64,000 nt of DNA from Bacillota bacterium (GTDB lineage Bacteria; Bacillota; Clostridia; Oscillospirales; Oscillospiraceae). The stretch spans positions 1-64,000 of the forward strand of contig JAUNCL010000009.1 of assembly GCA_030535235.1 (NCBI GenBank), in the 5' to 3' direction. The notes under the pieces were generated by a model. The model worked only from the letters and a program-made list of their open reading frames with translations. It had not been told where the DNA came from and made no database searches. Of the stretch, positions 17,416-25,655 are shown one piece after another; position 1 is the stretch's first letter; each line of letters opens with the position of its first letter. Both the position numbers and the translations under genes were made by a program.

Positions 17416-19068
17416 ATGGAACAACCGAAGTGGAAAAACCACAGGGCCGTTCTCTGGGTCGCCCTCGTCGTCCTGGTGGCAACCGTGCTGCGGCAGATCG
17501 GGGCTCGGGTGGACGGCCTCCTTGATTCGTTTTGCAATGTTCTTCGCTCTGTCCTGTACATTGGACTGTTTGCCGCCTGGGGGATTTCCGTCCGCAGACG
17601 GATCGTTCAGCCGCAGGAGCGCCGGTATCTCACCGCCATTGCTGGGCTGATGGTATTTTGGATCACGGTCAGGACGATGCGGTATCTGCTTGTCGTAGAT
17701 CCGTGGGTTCTGCGTCACCTCTGGTATCTGTACTATTTCCCCATGCTGTTTATCCCGTTTCTGGGGGTGTTTGCCGCCCTGTCGCTGGGAAAGCCGGAGC
17801 ATTTCCGCCTGCCCCAATGGACGGCGCTTCTTTACATCCCTGCCGCCGCCCTGCTGCTGGTGCTGACCAATGACCTGCATCAGCTGGTATTTGCGTTTCC
17901 CGCAGATGCGGTGGTATGGGAGAACGATTACCAGTATGCCATAGGATATTTTTTTGTTGTGGGCTGGCAGGTGCTGTGCGCGCTCACCGCCCTGGTCACG
18001 ATGCTCATCAAGTGCCGGGTTCCCAACAGCCGCCGGTTTTTCCTGCTGCCCTTCGTTCCCGTCCTGCTGGCCTTGCTCTATGGGGGGCTTTATATCTTTC
18101 GTGTGCCCTGGCTGAGAGCCGTCGCGGGGGATGTGACGGTGGTGTTCTGCCTGCTTTTTGCTGCCGTGCTGGAAAGCTGCATCCAGTGCGGGCTGATACA
18201 GACCAACACCGGGTACGGAAAACTCTTTGAGATAGGAACCATCGGGGCACAGATCACCGACGGGGCCTATCACACCCGGTATGCCTCCTCCAATGGGATG
18301 GCCCTTTCACAGGATGTGATGCGGACGGCGGAGCAGGGCAGTGTGAGCATCGACAAGGACACCCTGCTCAAAAGCAGCCGGATCAGCGGCGGCTATGTTC
18401 TGTGGCAGGAGGACATTGCGGACATGACGGCCCTTCTGGAGCGGCTGGAGGAAAACCGAAAAACCATAGCGGACAGCAACAGCCTGGCAGAGGAAAACTA
18501 CAGGACCCAGGCGAAAATCAACACCCTGCGGGAGAAGAACCGCCTGTATGACCAGCTTCAGAAGCAGACGGCCAGCCAGATCGACCTGCTGGATGGACTT
18601 CTGAACCAATATGAAGCGGAAACCGACCCGGAAATCACCCGCAGTCTGCTTGCAAAGATCGGCGTGATCGGAGCCTACATCAAACGGCGGGGCAACCTGA
18701 TCTTTATTGAAGAAAAAGCGGCGGTGACGGACACGGCAGAGCTCTCCGCCTGCCTGGAGGAATCCTTTACCTGCCTGCAGTTTATGGATGTGGAGTGCGC
18801 CCTTGCGATCCCGGCGGGGCAGACGATCCCGGTGAGAGACGCCGCCCGGGTCTATGACCTCTTTGAAGCTGCCATGGAAGCTGCGCTGGAGGATCTCCGC
18901 TCGGTGTGGCTGAAGGGCCGCGCCCTTGAACATGCCGTCATCTTTTATATGGAAGTGGAGAGCGAAACCGATTTGTCGCCCCTTGCGGGGCTTGCCGATT
19001 CCTGCGTCTGGGAGGATGGCGTCTGGCGGTTTACCCTCCGCGTCGGAAAGGCAGGGGAAGCGGTATGA
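17416..19068 (+). CDS. Seven-TM sensor with degenerate kinase domain (pseudokinase)
   Basis: 550 residues from ATG 17416 (GTGAGG upstream; an in-frame GTG at 17401 is less likely). Seven hydrophobic helices occupy about residues 10-240, as in 7TM sensor kinases. A linker (250-340) and a coiled region follow. The dimerisation helix reads RLYDQLQ at 376-382; the neighbouring kinase reads KLHDQMG, so the phospho-acceptor His position is a Tyr (Y378). A weak N-box remnant (DLFEAAMEAALEDL) is present but no G-boxes. It probably senses and modulates but does not phosphorylate. Its stop overlaps the next start (ATGA). Confidence 0.8.
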   Translation: MEQPKWKNHRAVLWVALVVLVATVLRQIGARVDGLLDSFCNVLRSVLYIGLFAAWGISVRRRIVQPQERRYLTAIAGLMVFWITVRTMRYLLVVDPWVLRHLWYLYYFPMLFIPFLGVFAALSLGKPEHFRLPQWTALLYIPAAALLLVLTNDLHQLVFAFPADAVVWENDYQYAIGYFFVVGWQVLCALTALVTMLIKCRVPNSRRFFLLPFVPVLLALLYGGLYIFRVPWLRAVAGDVTVVFCLLFAAVLESCIQCGLIQTNTGYGKLFEIGTIGAQITDGAYHTRYASSNGMALSQDVMRTAEQGSVSIDKDTLLKSSRISGGYVLWQEDIADMTALLERLEENRKTIADSNSLAEENYRTQAKINTLREKNRLYDQLQKQTASQIDLLDGLLNQYEAETDPEITRSLLAKIGVIGAYIKRRGNLIFIEEKAAVTDTAELSACLEESFTCLQFMDVECALAIPAGQTIPVRDAARVYDLFEAAMEAALEDLRSVWLKGRALEHAVIFYMEVESETDLSPLAGLADSCVWEDGVWRFTLRVGKAGEAV

Positions 19069-20354
19069 CATCAGGCGTCCTTTCTTCCACGGCGCAGCTG
19101 TCATTGCTGTTGGTGTTTCTGTTCCTCACGTTGATGTTATCCCTGTTCCTGTTGATGATCGTTTTCAACAATCACCGTGGCACGAGAAAACGATATCTGG
19201 ATGTGGCCCTGCTCCTGGCCCTCCTCGGGCTGCTGGTGGTTCTGGCCAATGATTTTGAGCGGATCAACCAGGGCCTTGCCCCCTGGGTGTGGCAGCTTGT
19301 CCCGGCGCCGGTGTTCTGGTGTGCGGCCGTGGGCGCGGCCCTTCTGCTCTTCCGGGAGATGGCCGGGCTGCACCGGGCAAGGGGACAGATGCTGACCCGC
19401 AACTCGGTCAAGGAGGCGATGGATCTGCTGCCCAGCGGAATCTGCTATTTTACCACCAGCGGCGCTGTGAAGCTGTGCAATCTGCAAATGTACCGCCTGT
19501 TCCGCTCTCTTGCCCAGAAGGACCTGCAGACATACAGCGAGCTGGAGGAGGCGCTGGAGGACTGCGGCCCGGACACCGGGGTGATCTGTCTTTCCAGGGA
19601 ATTACAGACCTATCTGTTCCCGGACGGAAGGGTCTGGCGTTACCAGACATCTCTGGTAACGGACGAGGCGGGAACCCCCTATACGGAAGTGGTCTTTTCC
19701 GACCTCACCGAGCAGTATGAACGGGAACGGGAGCTGAAACAGCAGACGAAGGAGCTGGAAGAGATCTCCCGGACCCTCAAGAGCCTTTCGGACAATGTCC
19801 TGATCCTGACCCGGGAAAAAGAGGTGCTCGCGGCCAAGACGAAGCTCCACGACCAGATGGGCGCCGCCCTGACGGCGGTGCGGCAGATTCTGCTGCACCA
19901 GAGAGCGGCAGGAACGGAAAGCGCGGTCGAGCTGCTGCGGCAGGCAGTCAGCGCAGTCAAAAATGACAAGGAATATCCGCCGGAGAAGGATGAGCTTGCC
20001 AAGTTTATCCAGGACGCCGGAGCCGTCGGCGTGAAGGTAAACCTTTCCGGGAACCTGCCGGAGCGGGAGGAGCTTTCCTTTGTCTTCCTGATCGCCATGC
20101 GGGAGTGCCTGTCCAACGGCGTGCGCCATGCCGGAGCGACAGAACTCTGGATTGAACTGCGGGAGGAGGACCATGCCGTTTCCATCCGGATCACCAATGA
20201 CGGCGCCCCGCCTGAAAGCGAGGTCGTGCCCAAGGGCGGGCTGCACAACCTGTACCGCTATGTGCTGGACTGCGGCGGCAGGATGGAACTTCAGTCGAAC
20301 CCGTCTTTTGCGCTGACGGTGACACTTCCCCAGGAAAAGGAGGCCTTGGTATGA
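19065..20354 (+). CDS. Sensor histidine kinase
   Basis: 429 residues; ATGA overlap with the upstream gene. Three membrane helices lie in the first 105 residues, then a PAS-like region (about 125-220), a coiled coil (222-258), and a dimerisation helix with H262 in KLHDQMGAALTAVRQ. The C-terminal HATPase domain shows the N-box ECLSNGVRHAG, ITNDGAPP and GGLHNLYRYV. It should phosphorylate the response regulator that overlaps its end by four bases. Its kinase core is complete, unlike the upstream homologue, so the two may form a heteromer; that is inference. Confidence 0.85.
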   Translation: MTSGVLSSTAQLSLLLVFLFLTLMLSLFLLMIVFNNHRGTRKRYLDVALLLALLGLLVVLANDFERINQGLAPWVWQLVPAPVFWCAAVGAALLLFREMAGLHRARGQMLTRNSVKEAMDLLPSGICYFTTSGAVKLCNLQMYRLFRSLAQKDLQTYSELEEALEDCGPDTGVICLSRELQTYLFPDGRVWRYQTSLVTDEAGTPYTEVVFSDLTEQYERERELKQQTKELEEISRTLKSLSDNVLILTREKEVLAAKTKLHDQMGAALTAVRQILLHQRAAGTESAVELLRQAVSAVKNDKEYPPEKDELAKFIQDAGAVGVKVNLSGNLPEREELSFVFLIAMRECLSNGVRHAGATELWIELREEDHAVSIRITNDGAPPESEVVPKGGLHNLYRYVLDCGGRMELQSNPSFALTVTLPQEKEALV

Positions 20355-21004
20355 AACGGGTACTGATCGTAGAGGACCAGCGGATGCCCCGGGAACACAT
20401 GGAGCGGATCCTTTCTGACAGCGGCAACTATGCCCTGGCAGCCAGCGTAAACGGCGCGGATATCGCCTTTGCCATCTGCCAGCAGCAGCCTGTAGACCTG
20501 ATCCTGATGGACGTATGCACCAGCGGGAACAAGGATGGAATTACAGCCGCCGCCGAGATCAAGGGGGCCTTTCCGAACATCAAGATCATCATTGTCACAT
20601 CCATGGTTGAGGTGAGCTATCTGGACCGGGCCAGAGCGGCCAACGTGGACAGCTTCTGGTACAAGGACATCAGCCCGGAGACCCTCATTGAAGTGATCGA
20701 CCGCACCATGGCCGGGGAACACCTCTTCCCCGGGGAAAAACCGAAGGTGAAGCTGGGCCTTGCCGAAAGCACCGATCTGACGGCAAAAGAGATCGAAGTC
20801 CTGCGGCTGGTCTGCGACGGGCTGGAATACAAGGAGATTGCGCGGACCCTCAACATTGCGGAACGGACCGCGAAATACCACGTGTCCAATATTTTGTCCA
20901 AAACAGGCTATGCCAACAAGACACGCCTTGCCATTGCGGTCACCAACAAAAAATTTATTATCCCAAGCATCCCGGAAGACAAAGAATTTAATGCATCGGA
21001 ATAA
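20351..21004 (+). CDS. NarL-type response regulator
   Basis: 217 residues. Receiver domain (1-120) with E8/D9, phospho-acceptor D54 in LILMDVCTSGN, Thr/Ser in IIVTSMVEV and Lys in YKDISPETL. The C-terminal LuxR helix-turn-helix begins LTAKEIEVLRLVCDG and continues NIAERTAKYHVSNILSKTGY. Overlaps the kinase gene by four bases, so co-translated. A strong terminator follows. Confidence 0.9.
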   Translation: MKRVLIVEDQRMPREHMERILSDSGNYALAASVNGADIAFAICQQQPVDLILMDVCTSGNKDGITAAAEIKGAFPNIKIIIVTSMVEVSYLDRARAANVDSFWYKDISPETLIEVIDRTMAGEHLFPGEKPKVKLGLAESTDLTAKEIEVLRLVCDGLEYKEIARTLNIAERTAKYHVSNILSKTGYANKTRLAIAVTNKKFIIPSIPEDKEFNASE

Positions 21005-21020
21005 ACGAACAGACAACCTG

Positions 21021-21058
21021 TTATCCCGGTTTCCTTTTGGAACCGGGATAATTTTTTG
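21021..21058 (+). terminator. Terminator of the two-component operon
   Basis: TTATCCCGGTTTCC and GGAACCGGGATAA pair around TTTT, followed by TTTTTTG. Confidence 0.9.
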
Positions 21059-21061
21059 TTG

Positions 21062-21802
21062 CCTTTAGGCTTAATAAAACCCCTGGTTCTACCAGGGGTG
21101 GGTAAAAAAGCCTTGGCAAAAAATCCCCGATTGATACAATAAGTGAAGGTTTGGCGACCGCATCACGAAAAGTATCAAGGGGGGGATTAAACAAGGTGAA
21201 GAATGAGGTGAAACACACCGCACATTCGAGCTATCGGTGTGAGTACCACATAGTGTTTGCACCCAAATACCGACGCAAAATTATATATAGGGAACTGAAG
21301 CGAGATATCGGTGAGATACTGCGCAAGCTTTGCAATGAAATGAAAGTAGAGATTATAGAGGCAGAGGCATGCCCCGATCACATCCACATGCTGGTGAGTA
21401 TCCCGCCGTATATGAGTGTAGCACAGTTTGTAGGAACGATCAAGAGTAAAAGTGCATTGATGATATTTGATCGACATGCGAATTTGAAATATCGGTATGG
21501 AAGCCGAAATTTCTGGTGCAGAGGGTACTATGTAGATACCGTAGGGAAAAATGCGAAAATGATCCAGGAATACATCAAGAACCAACTGGAGGATGATTAC
21601 ACAAAGGATCAGATTAGCCTGAAAGAGTATATGGACCCGTTTACGGGTGGCAGGAGAAAGTAGGGCAAAAGAAAACAGCCACTTTGAGTGGCTGCCTGTA
21701 ATAGTGATGCGGTGGTAAACCATCAGTACCCCTTAGAGGGGGCAGCAAGTACTGACCCTTCTAGGGGCTGAGCAAACCACTAGTTCACTAGTGGTTTTGA
21801 TT
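21062..21802 (+). mobile_element. IS200/IS605-family insertion sequence, tnpA only
   Basis: The element holds one tnpA gene flanked by imperfect palindromes typical of this family: CCCCTGG-ttcta-CCAGGGG at 21080-21098 on the left and AACCACTAG-ttca-CTAGTGGTT near 21774-21797 on the right. No terminal inverted repeats, as expected for IS200 types. The exact ends cannot be fixed by eye; the limits given are approximate. It is inserted between the two-component terminator and the degenerate receiver gene. Confidence 0.75.
21196..21663 (+). CDS. tnpA: IS200-type transposase TnpA (HUH single-strand transposase)
   Basis: 155 residues from GTG 21196, with AAGGGGGGA about ten bases upstream; a start at 21151 would give an N-terminal tail foreign to the family. 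Family length is about 150. The HUH motif is DHIHML (H62, H64) and the catalytic tyrosine is Y126 in QEYIKNQ. HTAHSSYRCEYHIVFAPKYR is the typical N-terminus. It cuts and joins single-stranded DNA at subterminal hairpins. Apparently intact. Confidence 0.93.
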   Translation: MKNEVKHTAHSSYRCEYHIVFAPKYRRKIIYRELKRDIGEILRKLCNEMKVEIIEAEACPDHIHMLVSIPPYMSVAQFVGTIKSKSALMIFDRHANLKYRYGSRNFWCRGYYVDTVGKNAKMIQEYIKNQLEDDYTKDQISLKEYMDPFTGGRRK

Positions 21803-21870
21803 GGGGGAAACGTGCAAAGTTGCACTTTTGGATAGGGCGCAAATTGCATGAAATCAATATAATACGATTG

Positions 21871-21959
21871 TGCCATACCTGTGGGACAAACGTTGAATCA
21901 TCCGACGGTTCCCGGGAAGAGCCCACCGGGAAACCAATGGGATACCGGTTCTGTTGGCA
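21871..21959 (+). ncRNA. Candidate structured leader RNA
   Basis: A TATAAT at 21858-21863 would start transcription near 21870. The leader that follows is closed by TGCCA (21871-21875) and TGGCA (21955-21959). It contains a stable hairpin GGTTCCCGG / CCGGGAAACC with one bulged A, plus a smaller CGTT/GACG stem. The degenerate receiver gene starts 37 bases later. Shape and position suggest a cis-regulatory RNA, but no known riboswitch class was matched by eye. The -35 box is poor. Confidence 0.4.
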
Positions 21960-21996
21960 GAAAATGAGACCATGTGATGAGATGGGAGGTGATGTG

Positions 21997-22380
21997 ATGC
22001 GGAGGGTCGTTGTGGATATGCAAAACGCTCTGTTCGCCGATGCGATATCGACGGCACTGAAAAATTTTGATTCGGACTTCGACGTCTTTCAAAGCGAAAA
22101 GCCGGAGAAAACCACCGAGCTTTGCTCCTACGCGCAGGCGGATATCCTGATTATGGAAGTCACCGGCTACAAGCCGTGGAAGCTGGAAAAGCGCATGGAC
22201 ATACGCAATGAGGTAAAGACCCAACATCCAAATTGCAAAATTGTTCTGGTGGTGGATGAAAACACGGAACAGAAATTAGCCGACAGAGTTCGTCAGGCCA
22301 AAAAAGACGGGCTGATCGACAATTTCATTTACGGCTCCGTGTCCGCTACCTACCTGTCGGCGGTGATCGACGCCCTGTAA
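21997..22380 (+). CDS. Stand-alone degenerate receiver-like protein
   Basis: 127 residues from ATG 21997 (GGGAGGT six bases before; a GTG directly in front is an alternative). The fold pattern is that of a receiver domain: ADILIMEVTG aligns with the phosphorylation loop ILMD of the regulator at 20351, so the acceptor Asp is Glu (E54). The acidic pair is reduced to a single Asp (D7), and the conserved Lys and Thr are not seen. No output domain. It may act as a constitutive protein-interaction module. Separated from the two-component operon by the insertion sequence. Confidence 0.65.
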   Translation: MRRVVVDMQNALFADAISTALKNFDSDFDVFQSEKPEKTTELCSYAQADILIMEVTGYKPWKLEKRMDIRNEVKTQHPNCKIVLVVDENTEQKLADRVRQAKKDGLIDNFIYGSVSATYLSAVIDAL

Positions 22381-22413
22381 GGAACAGGGGAACAAACAAA
22401 GGAGGATAAGAAC

Positions 22414-23076
22414 ATGAAGAGAACAACAGGGAAATCCGTAAGCCTGCTGCTGGCCCTTGTGCTGGCCCTGGGACTGACCGCCTGCGGCGGCGGCGGGACC
22501 GCCCGCGAGGGAGAGCCCGACCTGGAAGCGGTGGTGGACCCTGCGGAAATCGAGTGGGGCTATCAGGCCGACGACAGCGACGACGCCCAGTACTGGTATC
22601 CCGACGGCGACAAGCAGTCGGACTACTACCTGATTTTTGAGGATGATTTTGTGACCGTGGACGACGGCGGAAACCGGACCCGGTTCTCCACCGACATTGC
22701 GGACGGCCATGTGGTGAACTACAACGAGGAAGACCCGGCCATGGACTTTGTGTTCATGGACAGCCTCACCTGCTATGACCTGAAGGACGGGCAGTGGTAC
22801 ATGCGGGCCGACCGTGACGAGGCGACCGCCTCCCTCACCGCCGCCCCCTTCGTGTGCGAGGCCGGGGCGGAGTGGACCATTACCTTCAACGCCGACGGGA
22901 CCTACAGCTACGACTGCGACGGCACGCTGATGGAGGGCGACTGGTGGTTCCAGGACGCCCGGACCATCGAGTACAACGACGACTACGGCACCACCCGGTT
23001 CACGATCACCTACGCCGATGACAGCTGGGAGATCGTCAGCATCCGGGACACCGACAACTTCTACCCCGAGGGCTGA
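22414..23076 (+). CDS. Small lipoprotein of unknown function
   Basis: 220 residues with signal and lipobox (LALGLTACGGGG). The mature part is acidic, rich in Asp and Tyr, and ends in a lipocalin-like beta pattern (EWTITFNADGTYSYDCDGTLMEGDW). No family recognised. Ribosome site AAAGGAGGA. It lies just before the tandem SLH genes, so it is likely exported to the same cell surface. Confidence 0.75.
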   Translation: MKRTTGKSVSLLLALVLALGLTACGGGGTAREGEPDLEAVVDPAEIEWGYQADDSDDAQYWYPDGDKQSDYYLIFEDDFVTVDDGGNRTRFSTDIADGHVVNYNEEDPAMDFVFMDSLTCYDLKDGQWYMRADRDEATASLTAAPFVCEAGAEWTITFNADGTYSYDCDGTLMEGDWWFQDARTIEYNDDYGTTRFTITYADDSWEIVSIRDTDNFYPEG

Positions 23077-23134
23077 TGCCCTTCCCGGGAACGAGAATCC
23101 CCCTGACACTATGACATAAAGGAGGAGAACCCCC

Positions 23135-25579
23135 ATGAAGAAACAAAAGACCAGACTGCTTAGCGTTCTGCTCACCCTGGTGATGGTGCTGGGGCTAGTT
23201 CCAGCCATGAGTCTCACGGCCAATGCCTACAGCGGCGCCGGTACCAAGAGCTCCCCCTATGTGGTCACCGATTATGACGAGCTGCGGGAACTATTGCGCA
23301 GTAAAACGGAAGACGATCCCACCTGTTATATCAGGCTGGGCGGGGACATTACGGATAGCAGCAGCCGCAACAGTTACACTTTGTCTATACATGACGGCGC
23401 GGATATTGTCCTGGATCTGGCGGGGCACAGTCTTACCCGGTCGGGCCTCACCACAGACTCCTACTTATTTGCGGTGTGCGGAGCCAGTCTCACCGTCAAC
23501 GACAGCGTTGGCGGCGGTGACATCACTGCCCGGACGAGTACTGGCGGACCCTACTTGACCGGAGCTGCTATCTGGGTTCAGAACTGGTCTAAAAGCCGGC
23601 TCACCATCAACGACGGCACATTTGCAGGCGGTGAATATGGTATAGTCACTGAGGGCGGCACAACGGTTATCAACAGCGGAACAATTCTCTCCCTCAATCC
23701 GGAAATAAACTCTTTTGTGCAGTCAACAGCTGGATATTTTCGGATAGGCACTGTGATCGTAAACGGAGGAGCCTTTGGCAACAGCACCAGTGTAGGTGAT
23801 TCGATCGTCATAAGGGATACGGCTGATGTAACGCTCAATAACTGTACTGCGTATTGCGCGATGTATTCCGCAGATAGATCATGGCCTTCCATCAAAAGCG
23901 GAACAATAGTGACGCTGAATGGAACAGAGACCAGGCCAAAGGGAAACTATTATTCAGATAGACATGTGGGAGATAAATACGTCATCTCCACATCGACCCC
24001 CAAGACCACCATCGGCTCTGTGGCTATCACCGGCGTGGATGCCCCGGCGGCGGGCAAGACACCGGACACTGCCGCCGTATCCAACACCACCGGCGTCACC
24101 ACCTACGGCAATATTGCCTGGTACAAGGGTGCCTACACCACCAAGGAGCCGTCCGAAAGCAGCCGCATGGCCGCCGGTGAGAAGTTCCAGACCGGCGAGA
24201 CCTACACCGCGCGGGTCTGGGTGAGCATGGACCGGGACAAATACCGCACGAGCGCGGACTGCCAATACACCGTCAACGGCCAGAGAGCCTACTCCAACAA
24301 CTTTTCCTATGAGGAGAATGTGGGCAACTCCGTCTGGTACACCTTCCCGGCGTTGCCCGCCGCCGCGGTGAATACCATCTCTACCGTCGCCATTACGAAC
24401 CTGGACGCGTTGAAGCACGGCCAGGCGGCGGACTACACTGCCTCCACCTCCACTCCCGGCTGCACCGTCGAGAAGGTGGAGTACCAGATGTTCCGGAAAA
24501 CCCTGACCGATTACGTTCCCTCCGACGGGGACAACGTGGCGGTGGTGGTGACGGTATCCGCGGCGGACGGCTACGCCTTTGCCTCCGGCAGCACCGCAAC
24601 CTGGAACGGCCTGACCTCGGATGACACGGTGGCCGGCCTGAACGCCAATGAGAAGCGCTACGCGTTCTACATTGAGGTGGGCGCGGACGCGTCCCAGATC
24701 GTCAAATCCGCCGCCATGACCGTCACCGCGCCGCAGATCGGCAAGGCCCCCGCCGCCACCGTCACCGCCCCCCAGGGCGTCACGGTGGAGAGCGTCGCCT
24801 GGACCCCGGCGGATTCTGCCTTCAAGGAGGGCGTCTCCTACACGGTGAAGATCGGCTTCCAGGCGGACAGCACCCACGTCCTGGCGGACGACTTCCTGAA
24901 CACGGGAACCGTCACCATCAACGGCCAGTCCGCCCAGCTGAGCAAGCCCACCACCGGCGGCATTAAGGACACCTTCCTCACAACCTGCTATGCCAGCTTC
25001 ACCTTCCCGGCCCTGAAGGCTCCGGAGCAGCCGGTGAGCCCCGACCGGACCAACCCCTTCACCGACGTGAAGGAGAGCGATTACTTCTACAACCCGGTGC
25101 TGTGGGTCGTGGAGAAGGAGATCACCAACGGCACCTCCGCCACCACCTTCAGCCCCGACGCCACCTGCACCCGCGCCCAGGCCGTCACCTTCCTGTGGCG
25201 TGCCGCCGGTTCTCCCGCCCCCAAGAGCAGCGAGATGCACTTTGGGGACGTGGCCGCTGGCAGCTACTACCACGACGCGGTGCTGTGGGCCGTTGAGAAC
25301 AGTGTCACCAATGGCACTTCTGCCACTGCCTTCAGCCCCAACGCGAAATGCACCCGCGCTCAGATCGTTACCTTCCTGTGGCGCGCGCAGAAGTCTCCCG
25401 CCGCTGACGGTGTGAATCCCTTCACCGATGTGGCGGCTGACGCCTACTACACCAACGCAGTTCTGTGGGCCGTGGAGCACGGTATTACCGCCGGCACTAC
25501 CGCCACCACGTTCTCCCCCAGCAAGGACTGCACCCGGGCCCAGATCGTGACCTTCCTGTATCGCTGCCTGGGCAAGTAA
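23135..25579 (+). CDS. Secreted SLH-domain protein with N-terminal beta-helix-like region
   Basis: 814 residues, AAAGGAGGAG upstream. Signal peptide about 1-31 (SLTANA). The first 260 residues look like a beta-helix (GADIVLDLAGHSL, LTVNDSVGGGDITA, LTINDGTFAGGEYG, TLNNCTAYC). Several beta-sandwich modules follow (about 290-630). Three SLH modules at about 640-814 (NPFTDVKESDYFYNPVLWVV and two more) anchor it to the wall. Its region 24750-25130 is nearly the same as 28440-28850 in a paralogue two genes downstream. Confidence 0.9.
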   Translation: MKKQKTRLLSVLLTLVMVLGLVPAMSLTANAYSGAGTKSSPYVVTDYDELRELLRSKTEDDPTCYIRLGGDITDSSSRNSYTLSIHDGADIVLDLAGHSLTRSGLTTDSYLFAVCGASLTVNDSVGGGDITARTSTGGPYLTGAAIWVQNWSKSRLTINDGTFAGGEYGIVTEGGTTVINSGTILSLNPEINSFVQSTAGYFRIGTVIVNGGAFGNSTSVGDSIVIRDTADVTLNNCTAYCAMYSADRSWPSIKSGTIVTLNGTETRPKGNYYSDRHVGDKYVISTSTPKTTIGSVAITGVDAPAAGKTPDTAAVSNTTGVTTYGNIAWYKGAYTTKEPSESSRMAAGEKFQTGETYTARVWVSMDRDKYRTSADCQYTVNGQRAYSNNFSYEENVGNSVWYTFPALPAAAVNTISTVAITNLDALKHGQAADYTASTSTPGCTVEKVEYQMFRKTLTDYVPSDGDNVAVVVTVSAADGYAFASGSTATWNGLTSDDTVAGLNANEKRYAFYIEVGADASQIVKSAAMTVTAPQIGKAPAATVTAPQGVTVESVAWTPADSAFKEGVSYTVKIGFQADSTHVLADDFLNTGTVTINGQSAQLSKPTTGGIKDTFLTTCYASFTFPALKAPEQPVSPDRTNPFTDVKESDYFYNPVLWVVEKEITNGTSATTFSPDATCTRAQAVTFLWRAAGSPAPKSSEMHFGDVAAGSYYHDAVLWAVENSVTNGTSATAFSPNAKCTRAQIVTFLWRAQKSPAADGVNPFTDVAADAYYTNAVLWAVEHGITAGTTATTFSPSKDCTRAQIVTFLYRCLGK

Positions 25580-25590
25580 ACACCATCCTG

Positions 25591-25624
25591 CCCTGTGCAG
25601 TTCCCCTGCGGGAACCGCACAGGG
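25591..25624 (+). terminator. Strong hairpin between tandem SLH genes
   Basis: CCCTGTGCAGTTCCC pairs with GGGAACCGCACAGGG, with a small mismatch. The T-rich stretch follows eight bases later (CCTATTTTAA), so termination may be partial. Confidence 0.6.
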
Positions 25625-25655
25625 CTGCCCCCTATTTTAATATGGAGGAATGAAC

